A DNA stretch of 64,000 nucleotides from positions 202,152-266,151 of the forward strand of contig JAHHIJ010000005.1 in assembly GCA_019358985.1 (NCBI GenBank). The letters are read 5' to 3'. The stretch comes from Tolypothrix brevis GSE-NOS-MK-07-07A (GTDB lineage: Bacteria; Cyanobacteriota; Cyanobacteriia; Cyanobacteriales; Nostocaceae). The notes under the pieces were generated by a model. It saw only the letters and a list, made by a program, of their open reading frames with translations. It was not told where the DNA came from and did no database searches. This document shows positions 18,600-26,609 of this stretch, in pieces; the first letter of the stretch is position 1; the number at the start of each line of letters is the position of its first letter. The position numbers and the translations under genes were made by a program.

Positions 18600-19426
18600 T
18601 ATGAAGTTACTAAAATCTCGTTAATTTTCCCCCTTTTTTTAGCATTAGAATTAATTGACCTTGCTGCTGATATAGTGTGGATATTAAAACCACTATAAAG
18701 GTTGCGAATAAACTCGCAATCTGAATTAGATAGCATAACCTTTACACCACGTTCAGATAATGTCACAAATATATCTCTTAGTTGAATTTGCTGATTTTCT
18801 TGAAAATAATAATTAGTGTAAGATGTAAAATAGCTAGTTTCACTTATGGGATAATATGGTGGATCAAAATAAACAAAATCATCCTTCGTGGTTGCATGAT
18901 TGAGTATTTCTGTAAAATTAGCCTGTTTAATTTCAGCTTGATAAAGTGCTTTGGAAGCGGCAATTAGTAAATCTTCTGGACAAATATTAGGATTTTTGTA
19001 TTTGCCTAAAGGCACATTGAATTTACCTTGTGAGTTGACTCGATAAAGACCGTTAAAACAGGTTTTATTAAGATAAATTAGACGAGCCGCTTTTTCTAAA
19101 TCTGTTTTTACTAGATTAGCTCGTACACTATAATAATAATCTCTACTATGTTTGCTTTCATGCTCTTTTAGCAAACAAATTAATTCTTGAATATTATCCC
19201 TAACACAGCGATAAGTAGTAACTAATTCTGCATTAATATCAGTCAAAATAGCATTTGAAGGTCGAAGATGAAAAAAAACGGCACCACCACCTAAGAACGG
19301 CTCATAGTAATTATTATAAGTATTTTCGGATGGTAAATGAGTAAGATATTGTTTAATCAACTTACTTTTGCCGCCAGCCCATTTCAAAAAGGGACGTGGT
19401 AAAGTTGATTTGGATTGACTTAACAT
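18596..19426 (-). CDS. Dam-family DNA adenine N6-methyltransferase
   Basis: The 276-residue protein is an alpha-class (D12) adenine methylase. Visible motifs are 'PFLKWAGGKSKL' (residues 12-23, motif X), the S-adenosylmethionine site 'EPFLGGGAVF' (42-51, motif I) and catalytic 'DPPY' (188-191, motif IV). It also has 'YLNKTCFNGLYRVN', typical of the GATC-methylating Dam/M.DpnIIA group. It is convergent with the PD-(D/E)XK nuclease gene and overlaps it by 4 bp, so I read them as a type II restriction-modification system. It could alternatively act as a solitary Dam-like methylase. Confidence 0.92.
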   Translation of the reverse strand: MLSQSKSTLPRPFLKWAGGKSKLIKQYLTHLPSENTYNNYYEPFLGGGAVFFHLRPSNAILTDINAELVTTYRCVRDNIQELICLLKEHESKHSRDYYYSVRANLVKTDLEKAARLIYLNKTCFNGLYRVNSQGKFNVPLGKYKNPNICPEDLLIAASKALYQAEIKQANFTEILNHATTKDDFVYFDPPYYPISETSYFTSYTNYYFQENQQIQLRDIFVTLSERGVKVMLSNSDCEFIRNLYSGFNIHTISAARSINSNAKKRGKINEILVTSY

Positions 19427-19587
19427 TTAATTAAAATAGTCGCGACTAAGACGAAATATAGCTAATATAACTTATGAACTATATTTTATATTTAATTGAG
19501 TCATTTACCAACCCTATATATTACAATTAAATTGATCGAACAGATCAAAACAAACCTATAGTTTATAACAAGGCAGTATAAATTAAA

Positions 19588-19794
19588 ATGTTTGACGGAT
19601 TTTGGGAAAACATCTTACGCTACTTCCGCTACTTTATTACTATCCTCTTAGGCGTATTGCTGAATACGTTTGCGCCATTAGCGTCGTTGTTTAAAAACCC
19701 AGTTACTTCCATCGCTGTTTTCGGCTTAATTTTCGGCAGTCTCGTTTTCTTGACTCTTACCCTACGGGCAATGCTTGGCTTCAGTACAATTTAG
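19588..19794 (+). CDS. DUF751 (Ycf33-like) membrane protein
   Basis: The 68-residue protein has two hydrophobic helices (about 13-32 and 40-62) and begins 'MFDGFWENILRYFRYFITI', the pattern of the DUF751/Ycf33 family found in cyanobacteria and red-algal plastids. Function is unknown; location is probably the thylakoid or plasma membrane. It directly precedes rbfA on the same strand, an arrangement I recall from other cyanobacteria. Confidence 0.85.
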   Translation: MFDGFWENILRYFRYFITILLGVLLNTFAPLASLFKNPVTSIAVFGLIFGSLVFLTLTLRAMLGFSTI

Positions 19795-19882
19795 CATGAG
19801 CAGACAATTGCTTGTAGCGTCAAGATTCTTTAACTAGTATTCTATTTCTTTAGTTGAACCTCTGTGAGGAGGCATAATATCT

Positions 19883-20296
19883 ATGGCTACAACTCGCCGT
19901 GTTTCTCGCGTTGCTGAATTAATTAAACGGGAAGTTAGCCAAATGCTACTCAGTGGCATTAAGGATGACCGTGTAGGCACAGGAATGGTAAGCGTTACCG
20001 ATGTTGATGTTTCTGGCGATTTGCAACACGCCAAAATTTACGTCAGCATTTATGGTAGTGACGAAGCCAAAGCAGAAACAATGGCAGGCTTAAAATCAGC
20101 AACAGGTTACGTTCGCAGCGAACTTGGTGCGCGGGTTCGTCTGCGTCGCACCCCAGAAGTGGCTTTTGTCGAAGATCGCTCAATTGAACGCGGTAATAAG
20201 GTGCTGTCCCTATTAAACCAATTAGAAAATAGCCGTCCTAAGGAAAATCAGGCATCAGAAGACAGCACCGATGAAGATGATGATTTTCCGGATTGA
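19883..20296 (+). CDS. rbfA: 30S ribosome-binding factor A
   Basis: The 137-residue protein is RbfA, a KH-like factor needed for 16S rRNA maturation and cold adaptation. Signatures are '[18 protein letters not shown]', '[20 protein letters not shown]' and '[18 protein letters not shown]'. The C-terminal tail is acidic ([12 protein letters not shown]), as in many cyanobacterial RbfA proteins. An AGGAGG-like site ('GTGAGGAGGC') lies just upstream, and a good terminator follows at 20344. Confidence 0.97.
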   Translation: MATTRRVSRVAELIKREVSQMLLSGIKDDRVGTGMVSVTDVDVSGDLQHAKIYVSIYGSDEAKAETMAGLKSATGYVRSELGARVRLRRTPEVAFVEDRSIERGNKVLSLLNQLENSRPKENQASEDSTDEDDDFPD

Positions 20297-20343
20297 CCCG
20301 CCATTATGTTGATAAATTGGCGTAAGTATGCATAAGCTAATAT

Positions 20344-20395
20344 CCCCTCAGCTTAATTGGGTAAATCAGTACTCAATTAGGTTGAGGGGTTTTTG
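20344..20395 (+). terminator. Rho-independent terminator of rbfA
   Basis: A long hairpin with CCCCTCA ... TGAGGGG and inner pairing of TAATTG with CAATTA is followed by TTTTTG. It begins 48 bp after the rbfA stop. Confidence 0.85.
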
Positions 20396-20454
20396 CTTTT
20401 CTGATTTTTTCGAGTAATTGTGTGGACTTACTTGTACCATTTCTGTATGAAGAT

Positions 20455-20545
20455 GCGCCTAATGAGTGCCCACGCAGGTGGGCTTTGTTCGTTTAGCCGC
20501 GAGTTTACTCGTCGGGTTATTAAGCGCAACCTCACAAAGAATTGG
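20455..20545. repeat. Dispersed repeat remnant (CCCACGCAGGTGGGC type)
   Basis: The hairpin CCCACgcagGTGGGC is followed by 'TTTGTTCGTTTAGCCGCGAG', a pattern I recall from dispersed repeats in several cyanobacterial genomes. It is non-coding. Confidence 0.5.
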
Positions 20546-20804
20546 TATTAGGGCTTCATTAATGCGATCGCCTTGAGTATGATATTGTTGTGTTCCCGTT
20601 TGTCAAGGGCGATCGCAAATTGTAAAATATGCAAGGGCTACTCCAAGAGTATCGCGATCGCTTTGGAGAATTAGATACTTAGTGTCCATTTGACTCCCAG
20701 AAAAATTAACTCCTCTTAACAGCAGCACAAGTTAAAGATGGTTGTACATCGGCTGATTGAGACGCAATTAACTCAATTTTGTCGCCAGCATTGCGATTTG
20801 GAAC

Positions 20805-20930
20805 TATAGCGGTTCTCGGTTGAGTAAGGTACATAAAACCTCACCCCCTTCCCCTCTCCTTACTAAGGAGAGGGGTGTCCGGAACTCCCAGGGTGAGGTT
20901 CTGTATTGCACCCAACTGAAAACCGCTATA
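20805..20930. repeat. 126-bp MITE-like inverted-repeat element
   Basis: The terminal inverted repeats TATAGCGGTT ... AACCGCTATA enclose a second inverted pair (ACCTCACCC ... GGGTGAGGT) and a third, inner hairpin (CCCCTCTCCTT ... AAGGAGAGGGG). The whole unit can fold into one long hairpin. It has no coding content. Confidence 0.8.
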
Positions 20931-20971
20931 TTACAGGAATATCTTCTAAGCGATCAAGTGGCAAAGAACTA

Positions 20972-21057
20972 AGACATAGGCGTGAAAATGAATTATGCTT
21001 TGTCCACAAGGGTTGTAGAGACGCGAAATTTCGCGTCTCTACAACCCGGAGATGTCT
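20972..21057. repeat. Composite AGACAT/ATGTCT element
   Basis: An 86-bp unit bounded by AGACAT and ATGTCT. The left part 'AGGCGTGAAAATGAATTATG' matches the elements at 11852 and 50529. It contains the 36-bp perfect palindrome at 21011-21046 with core CGAAATTTCG. Confidence 0.85.
21011..21046. repeat. GTAGAGACG palindrome, core CGAAATTTCG, extended arms
   Basis: The palindrome is perfect over 36 bp, with arms extended to GGTTGTAGAGACG and its complement. It has the same core as the copies around and inside the RAYT gene. Confidence 0.95.
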
Positions 21058-21487
21058 ATTGGGAGTTTGTGCGATCGCTTGCTGATAGTTCCACAGCAGG
21101 CGTTGCGACAACAAAGCCCAATGTGACTAATTTAGGTCATTTTTGCCGCATCAGATTTTGTAGTATTTATACTGAGGGCAAATGCAAATAATGTATCTTA
21201 ATTTTATTACAGTGCGTCACTGAATGATGAAAAAAAGCGAGAGCTTAGTTTCTCAAAATCATCGAAGGTGAAAATGTCTACCAAAATAGAGTTTTGATAA
21301 CTCTAAAACAAATCAAGATATCTCTTAAGCTAATTCATTACAAATAGCTTCAAACTAAGATATATCAATTTCAGTTAATAGCTTTGCTTGTCTGTGAATC
21401 ATATTATTTGAAATTTTAGTTTCACAGGCTGAGGCAATATCCGCATTAACTCCTGCGGTAAAAGTAGGAGCGTTTCCTCATGAATAA

Positions 21488-24070
21488 ATGAACAAAAAAA
21501 TGAACGACTCTAGAAAAAAAGCTAATCCAAACGTGAATCAAAAACAATCAACATACTATCGCTCATTCGTCACAGCAGTATTACTTGCTAACAGCTTATT
21601 CCAATTTGTAGCGCCAGTACTAGCAGAAGGAACTCTGGCAGGTCAATCTATTAGCAACACCGCGACTGCAACCTACGAAGACCCATTAGACCCAGGTACA
21701 AAAATAAATACTACCTCTAACACCGTTGTGGTGACAGTGGCAGAGGTAGCAGGTATCACCGTTACTGCATCGGGCATTACAGATTCTACTCCAGCAACTC
21801 CAGTGTCAGTCGGCGATACAGTTAATTATACTTACACAATTACAAACGTCGGTAATGACCCCACCAAATTCCGTATTCCTAACTTAGCAAAAGTCACAGG
21901 TCCCGGTGTTGCTGGCACTTTGGAAGTCAGCACAGATGGTGGTACAACCTTTACACCAATCTCTGGAAGTGAATTAATTACGGGTTCTATTCCTGCTGGT
22001 GGTTCAGTTCAAGTTCGCGTACCCGTCATTGTCCAAGTTGGCGCACAAGCTAACGATATCATCAACGTCACCCTTGGTGATACCCCAGGTGACGCGCAAA
22101 ACCAAGCTAGAGACCCGAATGGTGGTGACGTTTACACCGTTGATAACCCTGATACAACACCCGCACCCGAAGTTGCAGGTACACCAGTTAACGGTGTTCG
22201 CGAAGCTAGTGCAACTCAAAAATCAACTGTTAACCAATCGGTAAAAACCTACGCACTCGCAACAGTTCTCAAAACCCGTAGCGACTACAACAACAACGCT
22301 GGAACCCCAGCTATTGACGACGATAAATTAACCTACGGTTTAAGTCTGCGAGTTGAATTAAACGACCCCACCGGAAACGGTATCACTCCCGCACCATTAG
22401 CTGGTACGCTAGTCAAAGGTTTGGGTACGCGTATCTTAGTATCTGACGCGATTCCCGCAGGTACAGAACTTGCAGTAGCACCTACACCTCCTCCAGGTTG
22501 GCAAGCTGTATACACAAATGATGCAGTTGGAACCAACGCCAATGCTGCAACTTGGAGTTTGACACCACCTACAACTATCAGTGCTGTTACCCGTATCGGT
22601 TTTGTCAACGACCCAAGCGTTGTCACCTCCGTTGCACCTGGACAAACAGTCAATGGCTTTAATGTTCAAGTCAGAGTCAAGGCTGGAACAGCAGCACCAT
22701 TAACAGTTAACAATATCGCTCAGTTATTCGGTCAAACATCTGGAGTACCACCCGTCGATGCCAACGGTGATGGTGTTGCCGATAACCCAGTTTATGATGA
22801 ATCCGGTGACCAAAACCCAAGTAACTACGATGGTAGGACAATTCCACCTGGTTCGACCGATGCCAATAATGATGGTATTCCTGAGACACCTTCGACAATT
22901 ACCGACGGCTCGATTGACACCCCTGCCGAGTTAACAAACGCTGGTACAGACCCAGGTAACAATAACAGTGGTACAGGACCTGGAGGTGAAGCCAACAGCT
23001 TTGATCTCACAACACCAGTTCCATCTGCGGTTTTAAACGGTCCCGATCGCGCACCAGATGCGATCGGTCTTACAAACAACAACGACGACTTCACTAACAA
23101 ATCTTCATTCGTACCTTCCGACAAGAAACCAGGTGATACGATTGACCCATCAGCAGTAGCATTCACTAACACAGTTAAAAATAGCGGTACCGACCCCAGC
23201 AGTATTTCGCTTGTTCCCACAGCACCCGCAGCACTTGGCGATTTACCGGTGGATACCGTAGTCACGATTACCAACGGGTCGGAATCTAAGAAGTATGTCT
23301 GGGATGGAACGACTTTTGTGTTTGATGCTGATGGCAATCCAACAACAAAAGGTGACCAATCACCAATCAATGCAACTACTCAATACATCACCGTTCCCAA
23401 TGTTGCACCAGGTGCAACTGTGAACTACGGTGTGGAAGTTAATTTACCCACAGATACACCATTATCTACCGACACAGGAAAAGGCTTCCCCGTACCTATT
23501 ACAGCATTCATTGATGATGCAACACCTGGTCTGGGCGCTGAAGCTGTAACTGCGAGGAACATCACCATAGATCGCGTGTATACTGGCTTCTTGAAATTGC
23601 TCAAAGAATCTCGCGTACTTCCAGGAACTGGTCCTGCTGTTCAAGGAACCGACGGTACATTTAGTGTCACTCCTAAGAAACCTGCACCTGGAAACATTAT
23701 TGAGTACCAAATCAGCTACAGCAATATTTCCGAAGCACAATCTGGTACTGGTAACGTCACCCTGAAAGCTGACAAAGTAGTGATTGTGGAAGATGGAACC
23801 CTCAGCACTGCTGCTGGTGATGGTAAGAATAACTGGGCAAAAGACAACGATACTAGCGGTCAAATCGATACCAGCAACATTGTTGGCACAGCCCAAGATA
23901 CAGGTGCTTCAACAATTCAATTCTACAGTGGTGCAAGCGGTGCAAACTCTGCGATCGACCAAACTGGTACAACCGTAGATACCGATGTCTCTAAGTACGT
24001 CAACACTGTAACTGGTTCTGTTGCACCTGGTGAGACGCGCAAATTTGTCTTCCAACGTAAGGTTAATTAG
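21488..24070 (+). CDS. Large secreted DUF11 repeat protein
   Basis: The 860-residue protein has a signal peptide (hydrophobic about residues 28-44, cleavage near VLAEG). 'SISNTATATYEDP' opens the mature part. Several DUF11-type beta-sandwich modules follow ('VGDTVNYTYTITNVGNDPTKF' near 98-118, and others near 540-700 and 730-800). Between about 420 and 500 lies an Asp/Asn-rich stretch of DxNxDG-type motifs likely to bind calcium. It is very low in Cys and Lys-poor, as expected for surface fibres. It opens the envelope cluster B, 200 bp before a small DUF11-related gene. A palindrome starts 2 bp after its stop codon. Function unknown; an extracellular or outer-membrane structural role is inferred. 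Confidence 0.82.
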   Translation: MNKKMNDSRKKANPNVNQKQSTYYRSFVTAVLLANSLFQFVAPVLAEGTLAGQSISNTATATYEDPLDPGTKINTTSNTVVVTVAEVAGITVTASGITDSTPATPVSVGDTVNYTYTITNVGNDPTKFRIPNLAKVTGPGVAGTLEVSTDGGTTFTPISGSELITGSIPAGGSVQVRVPVIVQVGAQANDIINVTLGDTPGDAQNQARDPNGGDVYTVDNPDTTPAPEVAGTPVNGVREASATQKSTVNQSVKTYALATVLKTRSDYNNNAGTPAIDDDKLTYGLSLRVELNDPTGNGITPAPLAGTLVKGLGTRILVSDAIPAGTELAVAPTPPPGWQAVYTNDAVGTNANAATWSLTPPTTISAVTRIGFVNDPSVVTSVAPGQTVNGFNVQVRVKAGTAAPLTVNNIAQLFGQTSGVPPVDANGDGVADNPVYDESGDQNPSNYDGRTIPPGSTDANNDGIPETPSTITDGSIDTPAELTNAGTDPGNNNSGTGPGGEANSFDLTTPVPSAVLNGPDRAPDAIGLTNNNDDFTNKSSFVPSDKKPGDTIDPSAVAFTNTVKNSGTDPSSISLVPTAPAALGDLPVDTVVTITNGSESKKYVWDGTTFVFDADGNPTTKGDQSPINATTQYITVPNVAPGATVNYGVEVNLPTDTPLSTDTGKGFPVPITAFIDDATPGLGAEAVTARNITIDRVYTGFLKLLKESRVLPGTGPAVQGTDGTFSVTPKKPAPGNIIEYQISYSNISEAQSGTGNVTLKADKVVIVEDGTLSTAAGDGKNNWAKDNDTSGQIDTSNIVGTAQDTGASTIQFYSGASGANSAIDQTGTTVDTDVSKYVNTVTGSVAPGETRKFVFQRKVN

Positions 24071-24072
24071 TT

Positions 24073-24099
24073 GTAGAGACGTAGCAATGCTACGTCTCT
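24073..24099. repeat. GTAGAGACG palindrome, core TAGCAATGCTA
   Basis: It begins 3 bp after the stop codon of the 860-residue DUF11 gene. Confidence 0.93.
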
Positions 24100-24176
24100 C
24101 TAACTGTTTTAATCCTACGTCTGTCCAACTGTTCTATCGTTTCCACAAAGACTATACCGTTCAGTTCCAAATCCTC

Positions 24177-24205
24177 GTAAAGACGTAGCATTGCTACGTC
24201 TCTAC
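24177..24205. repeat. GTAAAGACG-type palindrome, core TAGCATTGCTA
   Basis: It is a second copy in the same gap, with one arm mismatch (GTAAAGACG against CGTCTCTAC). Confidence 0.9.
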
Positions 24206-24270
24206 AAAAGGCGATTAATAAGTCTGCAATCAATCAATTAAGTATTTTCCAACTTCAAAAGGTTTTTTCC

Positions 24271-24837
24271 ATGAAACGTAGTTATCTATTAGGATTAGGA
24301 GCAGTTGCATTAATTGCTAGTGTCCCTTTAGTTGCCCAAATACCCGCAGCTAACAATTTCTTTCAGTCGGGTGTAAACGCGCAAAACATCCAAAAGCAAC
24401 AACAAGTTAAGCTACAACTTGATGCAGAAAAACAAGTAATTGCCCAAGACCAAAAAGGAAAGCAAACTAAATCCTGGCAAGCGCTGAAAGGTCAAGTAAC
24501 CGTACAGCCCGGAGATATATTGCGTTACACAATTAGCGGTGAAAATATCAGCGACAAACAAGTTAAGAATTTAACTATTAATCAACCTATTCCTAAAGGT
24601 ATGGAATTTGTGTTGAAGTCCACAAGTGCAGATGCTAAGAGCAATTCCAAAGTTACTTATAGCATTGATGGTGGACGCAGTTTTGTCGAAAATCCAACCG
24701 TGAAAGTAACCCTCCCCAACGGTAAAGTTGAAACCAAAGCCGCACCTGCAAGTGTTTACACACACGTTCGGATGCTAATTCCTTCCGTGGAAGCGAAGAG
24801 TATTGTTAAAGGTAGCTATCAGGTACAGGTTAAATAA
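24271..24837 (+). CDS. Small secreted DUF11-like protein
   Basis: The 188-residue protein has a clear signal peptide (MKRSYLLGLGAVALIASVPLVAQ) followed by a Gln/Lys-rich stretch. A single DUF11-like domain (about 70-185) contains 'VQPGDILRYTISGENISDKQ'. It is the second gene of cluster B, between the 860-residue and the 516-residue DUF11 proteins. It is likely exported to the periplasm or surface; possibly a minor or capping subunit, which is inference from size and context. A palindrome lies 11 bp downstream. Confidence 0.8.
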   Translation: MKRSYLLGLGAVALIASVPLVAQIPAANNFFQSGVNAQNIQKQQQVKLQLDAEKQVIAQDQKGKQTKSWQALKGQVTVQPGDILRYTISGENISDKQVKNLTINQPIPKGMEFVLKSTSADAKSNSKVTYSIDGGRSFVENPTVKVTLPNGKVETKAAPASVYTHVRMLIPSVEAKSIVKGSYQVQVK

Positions 24838-24848
24838 ATTAAGAAAAT

Positions 24849-24877
24849 GTAGAGACGTAGCAGTGCTACGTCTCTAC
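24849..24877. repeat. GTAGAGACG palindrome, core TAGCAGTGCTA
   Basis: It lies 11 bp after the stop at 24837. An ATGTCT motif follows, so it may be half of a composite element. Confidence 0.95.
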
Positions 24878-24905
24878 ATTCTTTTCCAACAGATGTCTAA
24901 TACAC

Positions 24906-24934
24906 GTAGAGACGTTCCGGCGGAACGTCTTTAC
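24906..24934. repeat. GTAGAGACG palindrome, core TTCCGGCGGAA
   Basis: The copy has a GC-rich core and one arm change (CGTCTTTAC). It is adjacent to the copy at 24849. Confidence 0.9.
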
Positions 24935-25058
24935 AGGGTTTTGGATTTTACTGCTTTTCTGAAAAACCTAAACCTGAACAACGCACATTTGAAGATATTT
25001 AACAAAAATATTTTGTTTTGCTAATCCAAAAAGTGGCATTTTAAAGGAGAAATTTTAA

Positions 25059-26609
25059 GTGAATCGTCCGCAACGACAAAAGCGAAGATATTTAGAAAGA
25101 TATCTCGGCAGAAAATGGTTGCGAAGAGTGACTGCAACGATATTAATTGGTAGTGTTTTGCATAGTTTTACAGGCATCACAAATGCCCAACAAACAGAAA
25201 ATAAAAGTGCCCGTCCAGCAATTAATAACCAAGCAAGTTACTCTTACACCGACCCTGCCAGTAAATTAAAGTTTCAAAGTACATCCAGCCAGTTAAATGC
25301 TGTTAGTCAGCCATTACTTGACCCTCTGGGACGAATTTTAGGATGTGGTGGTGAACTTTTACCTGATTATACTGGATTTTCTGTGGGGTTATACGAACCT
25401 AATCCCAATGATCCGACGGGAACTGAGTTAGGTAGTTTGGTTTCTCTGACGCGAACTGAGTTACCCGATATTCAAAATAATGGTGTTCCTGGTGGAATCA
25501 AACCAAATATTGAAAACAGTAATCCGTATTTTTTAACCAACCAAGAACCACGGGGTACTTATAACTTCTTATTTGACCCGAATAAAGGTCAAATTGCTCC
25601 AGGTAAAAGTTATATTTTGGTGGTTAATCCACCACGAAATTCGATTTATACTCAACGACGCATCAAACTACAAATTATTGATAGTACTGGTGGAATTGGA
25701 AATAGTGTTGTTCGCTATACGGCAACATCGCTTGACGGGCAACCGATTACTACTACTGGTGGTACAAACTTTACCGATACTGTAGCTTTTGTCCCAAATG
25801 CGGAAACTGTTGGACTTGATTTATTAGCATTCCAGTTTACAACGGGTATGTGTCAACCCAACCAAGTACAAATTATTAAATCAGGGGACAGGGCAACAGC
25901 TGAACCTGGGGATACGGCAATTTATCGTCTGTCGGTCAAAAATCTTTCCGATGTTGGTTTAAATGGCGTTGTTGCTACTGATAACCTACCCTTGGGATTC
26001 AATTTTGTATCGAAGTCGGTACGGGGTGAAATCAACGGTCAAGCTGTCAATGTTACGGCTGAACGGCAAGGTTCAACGATCGCATTCCGTACTGATGCTA
26101 TAGTTCCACGGGGCTTGGTATTAAATATTGCCTATGCAGCACAACTTACCAGCGATGCTGTACGTGGTAACGGTCGGAATACGGCAATTGTCAATGTGAA
26201 ACGTGTTGATAATGGCTTTGCTGCGAAGGATGGACCAGCGATACACGAGTTAAAAATTAGACCGGGAATTACGTCGGATTGCGGTACTATTATCGGTCGC
26301 GTATTTGTCGATAAGAACTTTGATGGGGAGCAACAATCAGGGGAGCCAGGTGTGCCAAATGCGGTAATTTACATGCATGATGGCAATCGTATTACTACTG
26401 ACCCCAATGGCTTATATTCTGTAGTGAATGTGCTGCCAGGAAGTCATACAGGAGTTTTGGATTTAAGTAGTCTCCCTGGTTATACTCTTGCACCTAATAC
26501 CAAATTTAAAGAGCGTAATAGCCAATCGCGTTTGGTGCGATTGGAGCCAGGTGGTACGGTACGCATGAATTTTGCAGTCACCCCCACTTTTCAGGAGGAA
26601 GGAAAATGA
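25059..26609 (+). CDS. Secreted DUF11 / SdrD B-like protein, paralogue of 3056
   Basis: The 516-residue protein starts with GTG (AAAGGAGA ends 8 bp upstream). It has a basic N-region and a signal peptide (about 22-45). The N-terminal region (about 50-270) has 'PAINNQASYSYTDPASK'. It is followed by a DUF11 domain ('KSGDRATAEPGDTAIYRLSV', about 273-400) and a C-terminal SdrD/Cna B-like domain ('GRVFVDKNFDGEQQSGEPG'). The last 250 residues are strongly similar to the protein at 3056. The frame ends in ATGA, overlapping the start of the barrel gene as in the other cluster. Probably exported and functionally tied to the barrel protein. Confidence 0.85.
   Translation: MNRPQRQKRRYLERYLGRKWLRRVTATILIGSVLHSFTGITNAQQTENKSARPAINNQASYSYTDPASKLKFQSTSSQLNAVSQPLLDPLGRILGCGGELLPDYTGFSVGLYEPNPNDPTGTELGSLVSLTRTELPDIQNNGVPGGIKPNIENSNPYFLTNQEPRGTYNFLFDPNKGQIAPGKSYILVVNPPRNSIYTQRRIKLQIIDSTGGIGNSVVRYTATSLDGQPITTTGGTNFTDTVAFVPNAETVGLDLLAFQFTTGMCQPNQVQIIKSGDRATAEPGDTAIYRLSVKNLSDVGLNGVVATDNLPLGFNFVSKSVRGEINGQAVNVTAERQGSTIAFRTDAIVPRGLVLNIAYAAQLTSDAVRGNGRNTAIVNVKRVDNGFAAKDGPAIHELKIRPGITSDCGTIIGRVFVDKNFDGEQQSGEPGVPNAVIYMHDGNRITTDPNGLYSVVNVLPGSHTGVLDLSSLPGYTLAPNTKFKERNSQSRLVRLEPGGTVRMNFAVTPTFQEEGK

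Noticed and set aside
20982..21191. ORF encoding a VETRNFASL-type peptide
   Set aside because: The peptide comes from translating a palindrome. The same string appears on either strand wherever the repeat is in frame, so it is not evidence for a gene.
22825..23370. 181-codon minus-strand ORF inside the DUF11 gene
   Set aside because: It is a long shadow frame caused by the biased codon use of the DUF11 gene, which has a signal peptide and clear domains.
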